Source: Armatimonadota bacterium
Lineage (GTDB): Bacteria; Armatimonadota; UBA5829; JAUSEB01
Direction: 5' to 3'
Assembly (NCBI GenBank): GCA_030649165.1
Contig: JAUSGG010000007.1
Location: 1-64,000 of the forward strand
Length of the DNA stretch: 64,000 nucleotides
In this document: piece by piece, positions 1-8,021 of the stretch
Layout: each line of letters begins with the position of its first letter
How positions within the stretch are numbered: position 1 is the first letter of the stretch
The notes under the pieces: model-generated
Database searches by the model: none
Seen by the model: the letters and a program-made list of their open reading frames with translations, nothing else
Told to the model about the DNA's origin: nothing
Made by a program: the position numbers and the translations under genes

Positions 1-175
1 CTCAGCCCTCAGCCCTCAGCCCTCAGCCCTCAGCCCTCAGCCCTCAGCCCTCAGCCCTCAGCCCTCAGCCCTCAGCCCTCAGCCCTCAGCCCTCAGCCCT
101 CAGCCCTCAGTCCTCAGTCCTCAGTCCTCAGTCCTCAGTCCTCAGTCCTCAGTCCTCAGTCCTCAGTCCTCAGCA
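1..175. repeat. Heptamer tandem array (CTCAGCC)n-(CTCAGTC)n
   Basis: Uninterrupted 7-bp tandem repeat. Fifteen units of CTCAGCC (1-105) are followed by nine units of CTCAGTC (106-168), then a degenerate CTCAGCA. The array touches the left edge of the window, so it may be longer. The sharp switch from one unit type to another, with all copies identical on each side, indicates recent expansion by slippage. Two-unit versions of the same phrase occur at about 3786-3799 (CTCAGCG twice) and 51421-51434 (CTGAGTG twice). There are no spacers, so it is not a CRISPR array. Confidence 0.97.
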
Positions 176-200
176 CTTAGCGGGAACTCGTCGCTCCCTA

Positions 201-230
201 TCTCCGTTCATCTGCGTTCATCGGCGGTTT
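201..230. repeat. Dispersed TTCATCTGCGTTCATCGGCGG-type repeat
   Basis: One copy of a dispersed phrase built on GTTCATCNGCG. Related copies lie near 2325-2350, 3818-3850, 12731-12763, 19375-19428 and 58187-58218, with a weaker form at 52166-52190. All are in spacers. The remaining bases between the array at 1-175 and the first small ORF at 356 show no gene or recognisable RNA. Confidence 0.75.
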
Positions 231-355
231 CAAATCAAGCTGTCTACCTCCCGGCACAAGCGCCGGTTTTCGCCCCAACGGCCTCGCTTCAGTTTAGCCC
301 CCATCCGGCTTGTGGAAAGTAATAAGTGCCGAGGTTAAACCGAGTGGAGGTAGTA

Positions 356-517
356 ATGGCCGAGGAGTCCGCGTTTCACTATGCAAGGATAGCCGCTCAG
401 GCGGAAGACCGTCTGTTGAAGCTGTTCGATGAGGAAAAGACCGCCGTGGTCGCCGTCGCGCCGGAGGATGGACAGGAACCGGCGGCTGAGGAAGGTGAAC
501 AGCTATGCGCAGGTTGA
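356..517 (+). CDS. Small acidic hypothetical protein (53 aa)
   Basis: Short open frame starting at an ATG preceded by GTGGAGGTAGTA, a good Shine-Dalgarno match (GGAGG, spacing 5). The product is acidic and alanine/glutamate rich, beginning MAEESAFHYARIAAQ and ending in an acidic tail with CAG as the last residues. No domain is recognised. Its last 13 bases overlap the next small frame, which suggests translational coupling. It could also be a phage-derived remnant or a chance frame; the RBS and overlap are the only support. Confidence 0.4.
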   Translation: MAEESAFHYARIAAQAEDRLLKLFDEEKTAVVAVAPEDGQEPAAEEGEQLCAG

Positions 518-696
518 GGCGTATGGGTCGACGCGGCGTAGCCGCGTCCCAAGAAGTCGAGGAAGTCAAGACCTCGCGCCGTGACGGTGACGACCGCTCC
601 GCGGGCATCATCGTCTACACGCAGTTCGGACGTTACTACCTGCAGGCCAACCCTGATCCGATGCAGGCTCCGGCGTTCATATTCGGGGCGATGTGA
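505..696 (+). CDS. Small basic hypothetical protein (63 aa)
   Basis: Open frame overlapping the preceding acidic ORF by 13 bases. The N-terminus is arginine rich (MRRLRRMGRRG) and the C-terminal half contains an uncharged, aromatic stretch (GIIVYTQFGRYYLQANPDP). Third codon positions are GC rich, as in real genes of this window. No family is recognised. The acidic-then-basic pairing resembles a small two-component module such as a toxin and antitoxin, but nothing in the sequence proves that. Confidence 0.35.
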   Translation: MRRLRRMGRRGVAASQEVEEVKTSRRDGDDRSAGIIVYTQFGRYYLQANPDPMQAPAFIFGAM

Positions 697-783
697 GTCG
701 GAGGAGTCGAAGGCAATTCCCCCTCCCTTTGGGAGGGGGTTAGGGGGAGGTCATCGCGTCACCACAGCCAACCGAAGGTCTCC

Positions 784-1281
784 TCACTCCCGAAACAGCT
801 TTTTCGCCAGTTCGCGGCCCCTGTCGGTTGTGAATAGACTATCGACGCGCGCCGCCATCTTCTTGCGGTCGATATTGCCGGCGTCCGCGGTGTTGACCAA
901 CAGATCAGCGTCCCACAGAATCCTGAACTCGGGACTGTCTACACCACGCCTGGTGTGGTGTCTGCCCACGATAGCGCAAACCGCGTCCGTTTTGTCGGAC
1001 GGGAAGTCTATGTGTTGAAGAAGCTCCCGCGCGATGTCGGGTCCGTACTTCTCCTGAAGGCGCGCTGAGGACGTCCCGTGCCGCGCTTCGGCCTCTTTGA
1101 TCCCGACGTCGTGCAGCAGCGCGGCGGCGAGAGCAATGTCGCGGTCCGCTGTCTCCGACTTCAGTATCTCCTCAGTCCATGCCATCACTCGAAGCGCGTG
1201 CTCGACCCGCCTGTCATCCTGCTCGAAATGCGCAAGAAGCGCTCTTACCAATCTTGCTTTTACGTATTCCAATTGTTTCAC
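784..1281 (-). CDS. HD-domain phosphohydrolase
   Basis: The 165-residue protein has the HD-superfamily metal-binding pattern: EHALRV near residue 28, the signature LLHDVG near residue 56, GRHHTR near residue 106 and DADLL near residue 124. HD proteins hydrolyse phosphate ester bonds of nucleotides or nucleic acids using bound divalent metals; the substrate here cannot be read from sequence. It is the downstream gene of a two-gene unit. Its start overlaps the end of the DNA methyltransferase by 4 bases (ATGA type), so the two are probably translated together. The coupling suggests a role in nucleic-acid or nucleotide metabolism linked to that methylase, which is inference. Confidence 0.85.
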   Translation of the reverse strand: MKQLEYVKARLVRALLAHFEQDDRRVEHALRVMAWTEEILKSETADRDIALAAALLHDVGIKEAEARHGTSSARLQEKYGPDIARELLQHIDFPSDKTDAVCAIVGRHHTRRGVDSPEFRILWDADLLVNTADAGNIDRKKMAARVDSLFTTDRGRELAKKLFRE

Positions 1282-2153
1282 TCCAGCTTCCGAAACACCA
1301 TCACGTACTCGTGCTTAAAAATGTAAAACCCTCCGGCCAGCGCCCGATACCGCCACAGGTTGTTGCTCTTCCCCTTGCCTTTCTCGTTGCCCTCTATGTT
1401 CTTCACGATAATCGACTTGGTCTTGAATCCAACGTCATTCATCTGCTGCATGCAGAGAAAGCCCAGCGGGACAAGCTCGCCGGCCGCGTACTTATCCCCA
1501 ATGACCAGCGCGGCGAAGCGGCCCGGCTCCAGTAGATCATAGCCGTTCTTCGCGACGCGCCGGAACATCTTCAGGAAATCATCGGTGGATTCGGCATTGG
1601 ACAGGTCCTCCGGCAGGTCGCTGAACTTGATGATGTCCGCGTATGGTGGGTGAAGCATCAGAAGCTGCGCGTGTTCCGCGCCCATAGCCTGCAGGGTCTT
1701 CTTAACATCGGTGACGGTTTCGCTGGACGCGCTGTCGCCCTGAATGATGCGTATCTCCGAGCCAAGCTTGTCGCGCGGAATCTTGCCGCGAACGTGCTGC
1801 GCCAGGTTCTCTTTCAGCTCGACCCCAACACACCGCCGGTCCATATTGACGGCCTCGATGGCCGATGTGCCCGAGCCGAGGAACATATCCAGCACAATAT
1901 CGCCCGTCTTCGAGTAGCGAGTGAATATTTGGGTCGCAATCTGCGGGATGAAGTTGCCGTGGTAGTCGAGCTTGTGGCCGTCGCCCTTCGCCCGGCCTTT
2001 CAGTACCCACAGCGAGTCCGTATCCACCTCCGGGTATTCCTTCCAGCAGGCAAGGTCGAGGTCGCAATACGGCAGCGGCTTCGATATCCCTTTCTTCGGT
2101 CCCCGGCGCTTCCGGCCCTGATTATCGTCATCAAACAGCGGCAGTGTAGCCAT
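1278..2153 (-). CDS. Solitary N4/N6 DNA methyltransferase
   Basis: S-adenosylmethionine-dependent DNA amino-methyltransferase of 291 aa. The SAM-binding motif DMFLGSGTSAIEA is near residue 90 and is followed, C-terminally, by a catalytic motif LLMLHPPYAD near residue 165, a variant of the D/S-P-P-Y signature of N6-adenine and N4-cytosine methylases. The motif order is I then IV. A lysine-rich N-terminus (GRKRRGPKKG) precedes the fold. No restriction endonuclease sits next to it, so it looks like an orphan or regulatory methylase. A BglII-like nuclease lies 14 kb away, too far to assume pairing. The downstream gene is an overlapping HD hydrolase. The recognition site cannot be predicted. Confidence 0.85.
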   Translation of the reverse strand: MATLPLFDDDNQGRKRRGPKKGISKPLPYCDLDLACWKEYPEVDTDSLWVLKGRAKGDGHKLDYHGNFIPQIATQIFTRYSKTGDIVLDMFLGSGTSAIEAVNMDRRCVGVELKENLAQHVRGKIPRDKLGSEIRIIQGDSASSETVTDVKKTLQAMGAEHAQLLMLHPPYADIIKFSDLPEDLSNAESTDDFLKMFRRVAKNGYDLLEPGRFAALVIGDKYAAGELVPLGFLCMQQMNDVGFKTKSIIVKNIEGNEKGKGKSNNLWRYRALAGGFYIFKHEYVMVFRKLE

Positions 2154-2205
2154 TTGCTCCCCTCGGCCAATTGTACCAGCCGCGAATGACGAGGGTCAAT
2201 AGGGA

Positions 2206-2350
2206 AGTGAATGGTGGACAGTGAACAGTGAACGGTAAACAGTGGTTGCACAACGAAACGCCGTAGCGGTGAGCCGGTAACTGAAGGCTGAAAGCTGATA
2301 GCTGAAAGCTATCAGATCCCCTGGGATTCATCCGCGTTCATCGGCGGTTT
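2206..2350. repeat. Runs of 7-bp phrases and TTCATC repeat
   Basis: Spacer upstream of the LeuB-type gene. It holds AACAGTGAACGGTAAACAGTGG (7-bp periodicity) at about 2218-2242, then AGCTGAA/AGCTGAT units at about 2288-2310, then a copy of the GCGTTCATCGGCGG repeat at 2325-2350. The same GTGAACA phrase appears in reverse at 4421-4451 and 39474-39490. Confidence 0.7.
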
Positions 2351-2422
2351 CGTCTTGCTATCCCTTGAAGGAAATCCCTCGACCCGCGCATAACTCCTCA
2401 GCGTTGAGGAGGAATCGTATAA

Positions 2423-3481
2423 ATGCACAAGATCGCGGTCATTCCGGGCGACGGGACGGGCCCGGAAGTAGTAAGAGAGGGCTTGAAGGTCCTTGAGGCC
2501 GCCGCGCAAAAGGCCGGCTTCAAATATGAGACGCAGACCTACGACTGGGGAGGCGACCGGTATCTTGCCACCGGTGAGGTCCTGCCGCCGTCCGCGGCGG
2601 ATGAGCTGAAACAGTTCAACGTCATCTTCCTGGGCGCCATCGGCCATCCGGACGTGAAGCCGGGAATCCTGGAGAAGGGAATTCTACTCGCCCTGCGCTT
2701 TGCGCTGGACCAGTACATCAATCTGCGCCCGGTCAAGCTTTACCCCGGCGTTTGGACGCCGCTGAAGGACAAGGGGCCCGAGGACATAGATTTTGTCGTG
2801 GTCCGCGAGAACACCGAGGGCCTTTACACCGGCGCCGGCGGGTTTCTGAAGAAAGGGACACCGGACGAGGTCGCCGTCCAGGAGTCTATCAACACCCGCA
2901 AGGGGGCCGAGCGCTGCTGCCGTTACGCCTTCGAGCTTACCCGAAAGCGCAACAAACACAATAAGCTCACTCTTTGCGGCAAGACGAACGTGCTCACGTA
3001 CGCGTTCGATATGTGGGAGCGGACCTTCCACGAAGTCGCCAAGGATTATCCCGACATAACGCCCGACTACGCCCACGTGGACGCCACCTGCATGTGGATG
3101 GTCAAGAACCCGGAGTGGTTCGACGTGATCGTTACGGACAATATGTTCGGAGACATCATCACCGATCTGGGCGCGATGATCCAGGGCGGCATGGGGATTG
3201 CGGCCGGCGGCAATATCAACCCGGAGGGCGTGTCGATGTTCGAGCCCATCGGCGGCTCCGCGCCCAAGTACACCAATATGAACGTCATCAACCCGCTGGC
3301 GGCGATTGCGGCGGTCCAGATGCTCCTGGAGGAGATCGGGGAGCGAAAGGCCGCTGATCTCGTGGACAAGGCAATAGCCAAGGTAACCGGCGAGAAGCTG
3401 AAGAGTATGGCCGCCGGCAGGATGGGTTATTCCACGACTGAAGTCGGCGATATGGTCGCCAAATTCGTAGCCGAAGGATAG
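2423..3481 (+). CDS. leuB: Isopropylmalate/isocitrate dehydrogenase family protein
   Basis: A 352-aa beta-decarboxylating dehydrogenase. In LeuB the reaction is NAD-dependent oxidation and decarboxylation of 3-isopropylmalate to 2-oxoisocaproate in leucine synthesis. Visible signatures are IPGDGTGPEV at the N-terminus, the substrate-contacting NLRPVKLYPG near residue 98, VVRENTEGLYTG near residue 125, and the metal-binding VTDNMFGDIITDLGAMIQG near residue 235. The cofactor loop reads EPIGGSAPKYTN instead of the classic HGSAPDIAG, so the family is firm but the exact substrate (isopropylmalate, isocitrate or another malate) is less so. GAGGAGGA sits 9 bases before the ATG. It is monocistronic; a perfect GC-rich hairpin follows at 3567-3596. 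Confidence 0.85.
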   Translation: MHKIAVIPGDGTGPEVVREGLKVLEAAAQKAGFKYETQTYDWGGDRYLATGEVLPPSAADELKQFNVIFLGAIGHPDVKPGILEKGILLALRFALDQYINLRPVKLYPGVWTPLKDKGPEDIDFVVVRENTEGLYTGAGGFLKKGTPDEVAVQESINTRKGAERCCRYAFELTRKRNKHNKLTLCGKTNVLTYAFDMWERTFHEVAKDYPDITPDYAHVDATCMWMVKNPEWFDVIVTDNMFGDIITDLGAMIQGGMGIAAGGNINPEGVSMFEPIGGSAPKYTNMNVINPLAAIAAVQMLLEEIGERKAADLVDKAIAKVTGEKLKSMAAGRMGYSTTEVGDMVAKFVAEG

Positions 3482-3859
3482 TGGGGAAAAGGTGATGGGT
3501 GTTGGGTGATGGCCTTCCGGCCATTCGTCCCATTGGTCCTATCGGTCCCATCCACCCTTAACGTAATCCGGCCCGGCGCATCTGCGCCGGGCCGGACCTG
3601 CTTGGGCGAGGCAATTCACACTCTGTTACACATTCCCCTCCTTCGAAGTGATTCACGGGAAATGCCTTGCACACGAGTCCCATTGCTGACTCCTTCGGCA
3701 GCGTCGCTGCCGCTCTGCTACCGAAGGATCGGGTCAGCGCAAGTTTGATACCGTGCTTTACTTAGGAGGGGGTTAGGGGGAGGTCACTCAGCGCTCAGCG
3801 CCGACCTCCATTTCCCTATCCGTGTCCATCTGTGTTCATCTGTGGTTAAATCCCGCAAA
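3482..3859. other. Repeat-filled spacer between convergent genes
   Basis: No gene is seen. Contents in order: GGTGATG/GGTGTTG heptamers (3491-3512), the perfect hairpin at 3567-3596, one reverse copy of the CTTCGGTAGCAGAGCG hairpin repeat (3692-3726), a half copy of the GGGTTAGGGGGAGGTCA repeat (3766-3786), two CTCAGCG heptamers, and the TTCATCTGTGGTTAAA repeat (3818-3850). Confidence 0.7.
3567..3596. terminator. Perfect 14-bp hairpin after the LeuB-type gene
   Basis: TCCGGCCCGGCGCA, a 2-base loop (TC), then its exact complement TGCGCCGGGCCGGA. The stem is extremely GC rich. There is no T-run on either side, so termination would have to be of the non-canonical kind; it may equally be a dispersed palindrome. 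Similar perfect hairpins follow nrdJ (9617-9648) and the GGDEF gene (38063-38086). Confidence 0.55.
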
Positions 3860-4279
3860 TCACGCCGCCAGCCGGAGCGTTTCGGAGCCGTCTTCGACTT
3901 CCGCCGCTATCGATCTGTAGGGATCTCTGCGCATTCGGCAGATTTCCTCCGCGGCTAAGTCAACGCTGGAGCAAAGGTGTGACCTGAACGGGAGACTCTG
4001 AGAACCCAGAACCGCGGCGACCTCTCCCGCCGCGACCAAATGCACGTCCATCTCAGGGCTCCACTTGTTCATGACTTCGAGGAGCGCGTCCCGGCCTTCC
4101 GTTCCGACCAGGCTCACCTCGCTGAGGTCAAGGATGATGTTGTCGTAACCTTTCCACTTGAAGGAGCGGAGCAAACTGTGCAGCATCCCGTTGTGCCGGC
4201 CGTCCATGCGCCCTCTTGCGGTAACAAGCGGCGCTCCGCAGAACCGCCTGACATCGAGTTGAAGCCCTTCATGATCCAT
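3860..4279 (-). CDS. STAS-domain protein (anti-sigma antagonist type)
   Basis: A 139-aa protein with one STAS fold: an N-terminal beta strand (LVTARGRMDGRHNG, near residue 18), a core strand NIILDLSEVSLVGTEGRDALLEVM near residues 47-70, and a further strand VHLVAAG near residue 80. In classic anti-anti-sigma factors the residue after the D-S-x-V segment is a phosphorylatable serine (D-S-S/T-G); here the segment is SLVGTEGRD, so the regulated residue would be Ser or the following Thr. It likely works by protein-protein binding in a stress or signalling switch. It is divergent from the large histidine kinase at 4501, and a partner kinase or phosphatase is not adjacent. An AGGAG lies 10 bases before the ATG. 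Confidence 0.75.
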   Translation of the reverse strand: MDHEGLQLDVRRFCGAPLVTARGRMDGRHNGMLHSLLRSFKWKGYDNIILDLSEVSLVGTEGRDALLEVMNKWSPEMDVHLVAAGEVAAVLGSQSLPFRSHLCSSVDLAAEEICRMRRDPYRSIAAEVEDGSETLRLAA

Positions 4280-4430
4280 TCAATAATACTCCTATGATCG
4301 TGTCCTACATCCATAGTTATCGGAGGAATCCCACTCTGATTGTAGGGCGTCGAAGGCTTCGGTTCTCAAGTGCGTCACTCCTTGTGGAACAATAAGGAGA
4401 AGCGTCGGCTGTTCTGTTCACTGATCACTG

Positions 4431-4460
4431 TTCACCGGTCACCGTTAACTGTGCTATAAT
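4431..4460 (+). promoter_or_regulatory. Probable sigma-70-type promoter of the GAF histidine kinase
   Basis: TTCACC (4431-4436, 4 of 6 to TTGACA), an 18-bp spacer and a perfect TATAAT (4455-4460), about 40 bases before the ATG at 4501. The -35 half lies inside a run of GTTCACTG heptamer-like repeats (4421-4451). Confidence 0.55.
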
Positions 4461-4500
4461 ATTAGCGTCAGCCGCTACTTCAAAGGACTGTCCCATAAAC

Positions 4501-7500
4501 ATGCCATCTCCTTCCGACGAAAACGGCGCTCTAAAGCAGATAGCGCTCCTCGCAAGCTCCGATTCCCCAGCCGAAGAAGTCGTGCGGTCTATACTGGACA
4601 TCGCCAGGGGAACCGCGGAATCGGAGTCCCCCGCGCTCGCCTCCGCCGTTTCGGACGAGCGGATAAGCGAGATCGCGACTATATACGAGATCGGGCAGGC
4701 CATCAACGCCTTGGACCTGGACGAGGCGCTCCGGTTGATCACCGAAAAGTCGTCCCGTTTGATGAACGCGCAGGCGTGCTCGCTCCTCCTGAAAGATCCC
4801 GAAACCGAGCAGTTGGTCATCGAAGCGAGCTACGGATTGTCCGAAGACATAGTCCGGGGCGCGAGAGTGCGATACGGCGAGGGCATAGCCGGCAAAGTGG
4901 CGCGGACCGGCGAGCCGATGCTGATACTCGATGTGTCCAAAGACCCCCGTTTCGCCGGGGAAACGCTGTCTCCCAAACCGGAGGTCGTGGCCTCGCTCTG
5001 CGTGCCCCTGAAAGACGAAGTCGGCGGGATAATCGGCGTCTTGAGCATCAGGCGCCACGCGCCCGCGCCGCCGTTTACGCAGTCCGATCTGAAACTCTTC
5101 AGCATATTCGCAAACCAGGCCTCTCTGGCCATCACAAATGCGCAGCTCTATGCGCGGCTGAACTCCCGCATTCAGCACATGGCCATTATCTCCGATTTGC
5201 TCCACGCTATCAGTTCGAGCCTGGACCTGGACCATGTTCTCAACCAGATAGCCGGAAATATCATGGACGTGGTCGGCTTTGACCGATGCTGTGTTTACCT
5301 GCGGGATCCTCGGACCGACGAGTTCGTTGTTGGCGTCGCCAGAGGTTTTGCCACGGGCGAAGCTCCGGAGGAGCGCGTGAGTCTCGGTGAGGGCGTGGTA
5401 GGGATGGCCGCCAAAGAGAAGATCCCGATCTTTTTGCAGAGTTCGAGACTGAAGCCGACGGATCCCGTCGAAGGCGCTAGAGAAAGGCAGGCTCTTGCCC
5501 TCCCTGTCATAGTCCGCGACAACTGTATCGGAGTTGCGCTTGTCGATAACGAGGTCACCGGCAGGCCGATCAAGCCCGACAGAATAGAGCTGCTCTCCAC
5601 ATTTGTAAACCAGGCCGGGATAGCCATAGAGAACGCCAGGCTCTACGAGGCAATGGAGCAGAAATACGCCGAGCTGAACGTGCTCTACGAACAGAGCCGG
5701 GCTATCGGCTCCGCCTACGGACTGGACAACGCCGCTTCCCTCCTGGTGGATGTCGCGATGCGGGCGGTAAAGTGCGACAGCAGCGTTCTGTTCCTTCTCG
5801 ACGAGCGACGCCAGGAACTGCGAGCGCGGTGTGGGGCCGGAGCGTCGCAGAAAGTGATGTCGGATTTGCGCGAGGCCAGCGGCTCCGAGGACGCCGCCCA
5901 CGCTGTCAGGCGGCTTCGAGACCCGCTGCTCATTTCGGCCGAGCGGCCATTGGAGCGACTGGAGGATGACTGGGCATTCATCGGCAGTCTGCTGCGGAAA
6001 CATCCGTCAGCGGCGATCATCCCGCTTATTGCTGAGGACGTTACCATCGGCGCTCTGATTCTGGCTCGCGCGTCACGAGAGTCGTTCCGGACCGCGGAGA
6101 TGAAGCTCATGTCGATCATCGTCTCGCACGCCGCAGTCGTATTGATGAACGCTATCCGCTATGAAGAGCGAATGCGCGAGAAAGCTCTGGAACTCTCGGC
6201 ATTATACGAGTTTGCCACGCGGATCAGCTCGGCGGCGAGTTTGGAAGAAGCCCTGGATTCGATAGTCTCGATCGTGGCTGGTCTGGTTCAGTGCGATGAG
6301 TGCGTTATTTATACGCTGGATCACGAACAGAACGCCGCGTCCGCCAAGGCGGCCAGGCGCCGCGACGGGACGGTCCACGAGACGCCCGACGTAACCCTCG
6401 ACGATAACGATGGGATCGTGAGTTGGGTGGTCCGCGAGCGTAAGGCCGTAATCTCGCCCAATATCGCGGAAGACCCTCGGTTTGGCATGTCCGAGCCCGA
6501 GAACTCACGGGTAATGTCGCTCATGTCGATTCCGCTGGTGGTGCAGGATGACGTGGTTGGCGTGCTCAACGTGCACAGTTACAGCCCCAATCAATACACC
6601 GAAGACGACGTGCGCGTGCTGTCGATAATCGCTTCGCAGAGCGCGGCCATATACAAAGAGCTCGAAGCCCTGTCGGCGTTGACAAGCTATACGGATAACA
6701 TACTCAGCAGCATAGCCGCGGGCGTGATCACCCTCGACAGCGAGGGATACGTCCTTACCTGGAACCAATCGGCGGCGCAAATAGTCGGTCTCACGGATGA
6801 TCAGGTGGTCGGGCGTCATTACAGCGACGTGGTTGAAGACGTACGGGTCGCCGAGAGCGACCGCGAGAACCTCGTCCAGACCATAGACAAAGTGCTTCGG
6901 ACCGCACAGACCTATCAGGCCTACAAATTGGGCTTCCAGACGACCGACGGGACCGCATACCTGAACCTCAGCGCCTCGCAGTTGGTGAACAGTGGCGGTG
7001 ACAGGCTCGGTCTGGTCATCATATTCGAAGACGTGACCCGAGAGATAGAAATGGAGGACCAATTCCGCAGAATGAGCGAACTGGCAGCCGTGGGTCAGCT
7101 CGCCGCCAGCATTGCTCACGAGCTGCGAAACCCTCTCAGCTCGATAAAGGGCGCGGCCCAATACCTCCAGAAGGAGTACGAGGACCACTCGTCCGTCTCC
7201 GAATTCCTGTCGATAATAATCGAAGAGGTCAACGGTCTCAGCAGGCTGACCACGGAGTTCCTGGATTTCGCCAGGCCCATACAGCTCGAACTCAAGCCGT
7301 TGAACCTGAACTCCGTGGTGGAGAAGACGCTCCAGTTGATGAGCGTCCACATTGCCGAGAGCAATGTTGCTCTGAAGAGCGAGCTGAGCGAGGATCTGCC
7401 GGAGATCGAGGCGGACGGCAATCAGATAACCCAGGCGCTGCGCAATGTCATCATAAACGCACTCCAGGCCATGCCGTCGGGCGGGGAGTTGACTGTCGAG

Positions 7501-7785
7501 ACCAAGCCTTCGCCGGGCCGCGGCGCGGAGCTGTGGGTGCATGATACCGGGGTGGGCATAGCCGCGGACAAACTGGACCGGATTTTCGTCCCGTTCTTTA
7601 CTACGAAAACGAAGGGAACCGGTCTGGGATTGTCGGTCGTGCGCAAGATTGTGGAAAATCATGGTGGTCGCGCCGTTGTGCGGAGCGCGCCGCAGGAAGG
7701 GACGAGTTTCGGGATCATCCTGCCGCTGCACGGAGTGACGCCGATTGCCGTTCCCGAGGCGGACGCCGCCGACAGAAGGAAATGA
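4501..7785 (+). CDS. Soluble multi-GAF/PAS sensor histidine kinase (NtrB-like)
   Basis: A 1094-aa sensor kinase with no transmembrane segment, hence cytoplasmic. There are four successive GAF domains (roughly residues 60-215, 230-390, 395-560 and 565-725), one PAS domain (about 735-850), then a kinase core of NtrB/ZraS type. The phosphorylated residue is His873 in the H-box SIAHELRNPLSSIKG. The ATP-binding part shows an N-box (NVIINALQAMPSGG), DTGVGI and FFTTKTKGTGLGL. GAF domains bind small ligands or sense redox and protein partners; four in tandem would integrate several cytosolic signals. The NtrC-like activator 236 bp downstream on the same strand is the obvious phosphotransfer partner. 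The ATG has no clear Shine-Dalgarno sequence. Confidence 0.93.
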   Translation: MPSPSDENGALKQIALLASSDSPAEEVVRSILDIARGTAESESPALASAVSDERISEIATIYEIGQAINALDLDEALRLITEKSSRLMNAQACSLLLKDPETEQLVIEASYGLSEDIVRGARVRYGEGIAGKVARTGEPMLILDVSKDPRFAGETLSPKPEVVASLCVPLKDEVGGIIGVLSIRRHAPAPPFTQSDLKLFSIFANQASLAITNAQLYARLNSRIQHMAIISDLLHAISSSLDLDHVLNQIAGNIMDVVGFDRCCVYLRDPRTDEFVVGVARGFATGEAPEERVSLGEGVVGMAAKEKIPIFLQSSRLKPTDPVEGARERQALALPVIVRDNCIGVALVDNEVTGRPIKPDRIELLSTFVNQAGIAIENARLYEAMEQKYAELNVLYEQSRAIGSAYGLDNAASLLVDVAMRAVKCDSSVLFLLDERRQELRARCGAGASQKVMSDLREASGSEDAAHAVRRLRDPLLISAERPLERLEDDWAFIGSLLRKHPSAAIIPLIAEDVTIGALILARASRESFRTAEMKLMSIIVSHAAVVLMNAIRYEERMREKALELSALYEFATRISSAASLEEALDSIVSIVAGLVQCDECVIYTLDHEQNAASAKAARRRDGTVHETPDVTLDDNDGIVSWVVRERKAVISPNIAEDPRFGMSEPENSRVMSLMSIPLVVQDDVVGVLNVHSYSPNQYTEDDVRVLSIIASQSAAIYKELEALSALTSYTDNILSSIAAGVITLDSEGYVLTWNQSAAQIVGLTDDQVVGRHYSDVVEDVRVAESDRENLVQTIDKVLRTAQTYQAYKLGFQTTDGTAYLNLSASQLVNSGGDRLGLVIIFEDVTREIEMEDQFRRMSELAAVGQLAASIAHELRNPLSSIKGAAQYLQKEYEDHSSVSEFLSIIIEEVNGLSRLTTEFLDFARPIQLELKPLNLNSVVEKTLQLMSVHIAESNVALKSELSEDLPEIEADGNQITQALRNVIINALQAMPSGGELTVETKPSPGRGAELWVHDTGVGIAADKLDRIFVPFFTTKTKGTGLGLSVVRKIVENHGGRAVVRSAPQEGTSFGIILPLHGVTPIAVPEADAADRRK

Positions 7786-8021
7786 GTGGAGAGAGTGGAG
7801 TGAGCCGAGTGGAGGGGGTCGAAGGAGTCGAGCGTAACCCCCTCCCCACTTACGGGAGGGCTGGGGTGGGGTCGAGTCCGGGATCTAACTTCCAACCTCT
7901 AACTTCTAATCTCCAAACCGGGAGGGCTGGGGGGCATCCCGCATGCGCGAGGCGCTCTATCCTCCGATTCGTTCGACTCTTTCGACTCCTCCGACTCTTC
8001 CCGATATGGTAAACTAGAGTT
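7786..8021. repeat. Spacer with 9-bp phrases and hairpin repeats
   Basis: Contains GAGTGGAGTG/GTCGAAGGAGTCGAG phrases (7790-7833), the CCCTCCCC-ACTTACGGGAGGG hairpin repeat (7848-7876), heptameric CTAACTTCCAACCTCTAACTT (7887-7907) and CGACTCTTTCGACTCCTCCGAC 9-mers (7974-7996). An extended -10-like TGGTAAACT sits only 8 bases before the regulator ATG at 8022, which also lacks a Shine-Dalgarno sequence. A leaderless transcript is therefore possible. Confidence 0.6.

Noticed and set aside
1-175. CRISPR array
   Set aside because: The units are 7 bp and adjoin without spacers, and there are no cas genes. It is a simple tandem repeat.
1278-2153. The methylase as partner of the BglII-like nuclease
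   Set aside because: The genes are 14 kb apart on opposite strands, with housekeeping genes in between. Nothing links their specificities.
4531-6003. Long open frame opposite the histidine kinase (490 codons, minus)
   Set aside because: It lies entirely within a clear multi-domain kinase gene on the plus strand, shows no family motif, and is explained by GC-rich codon bias.
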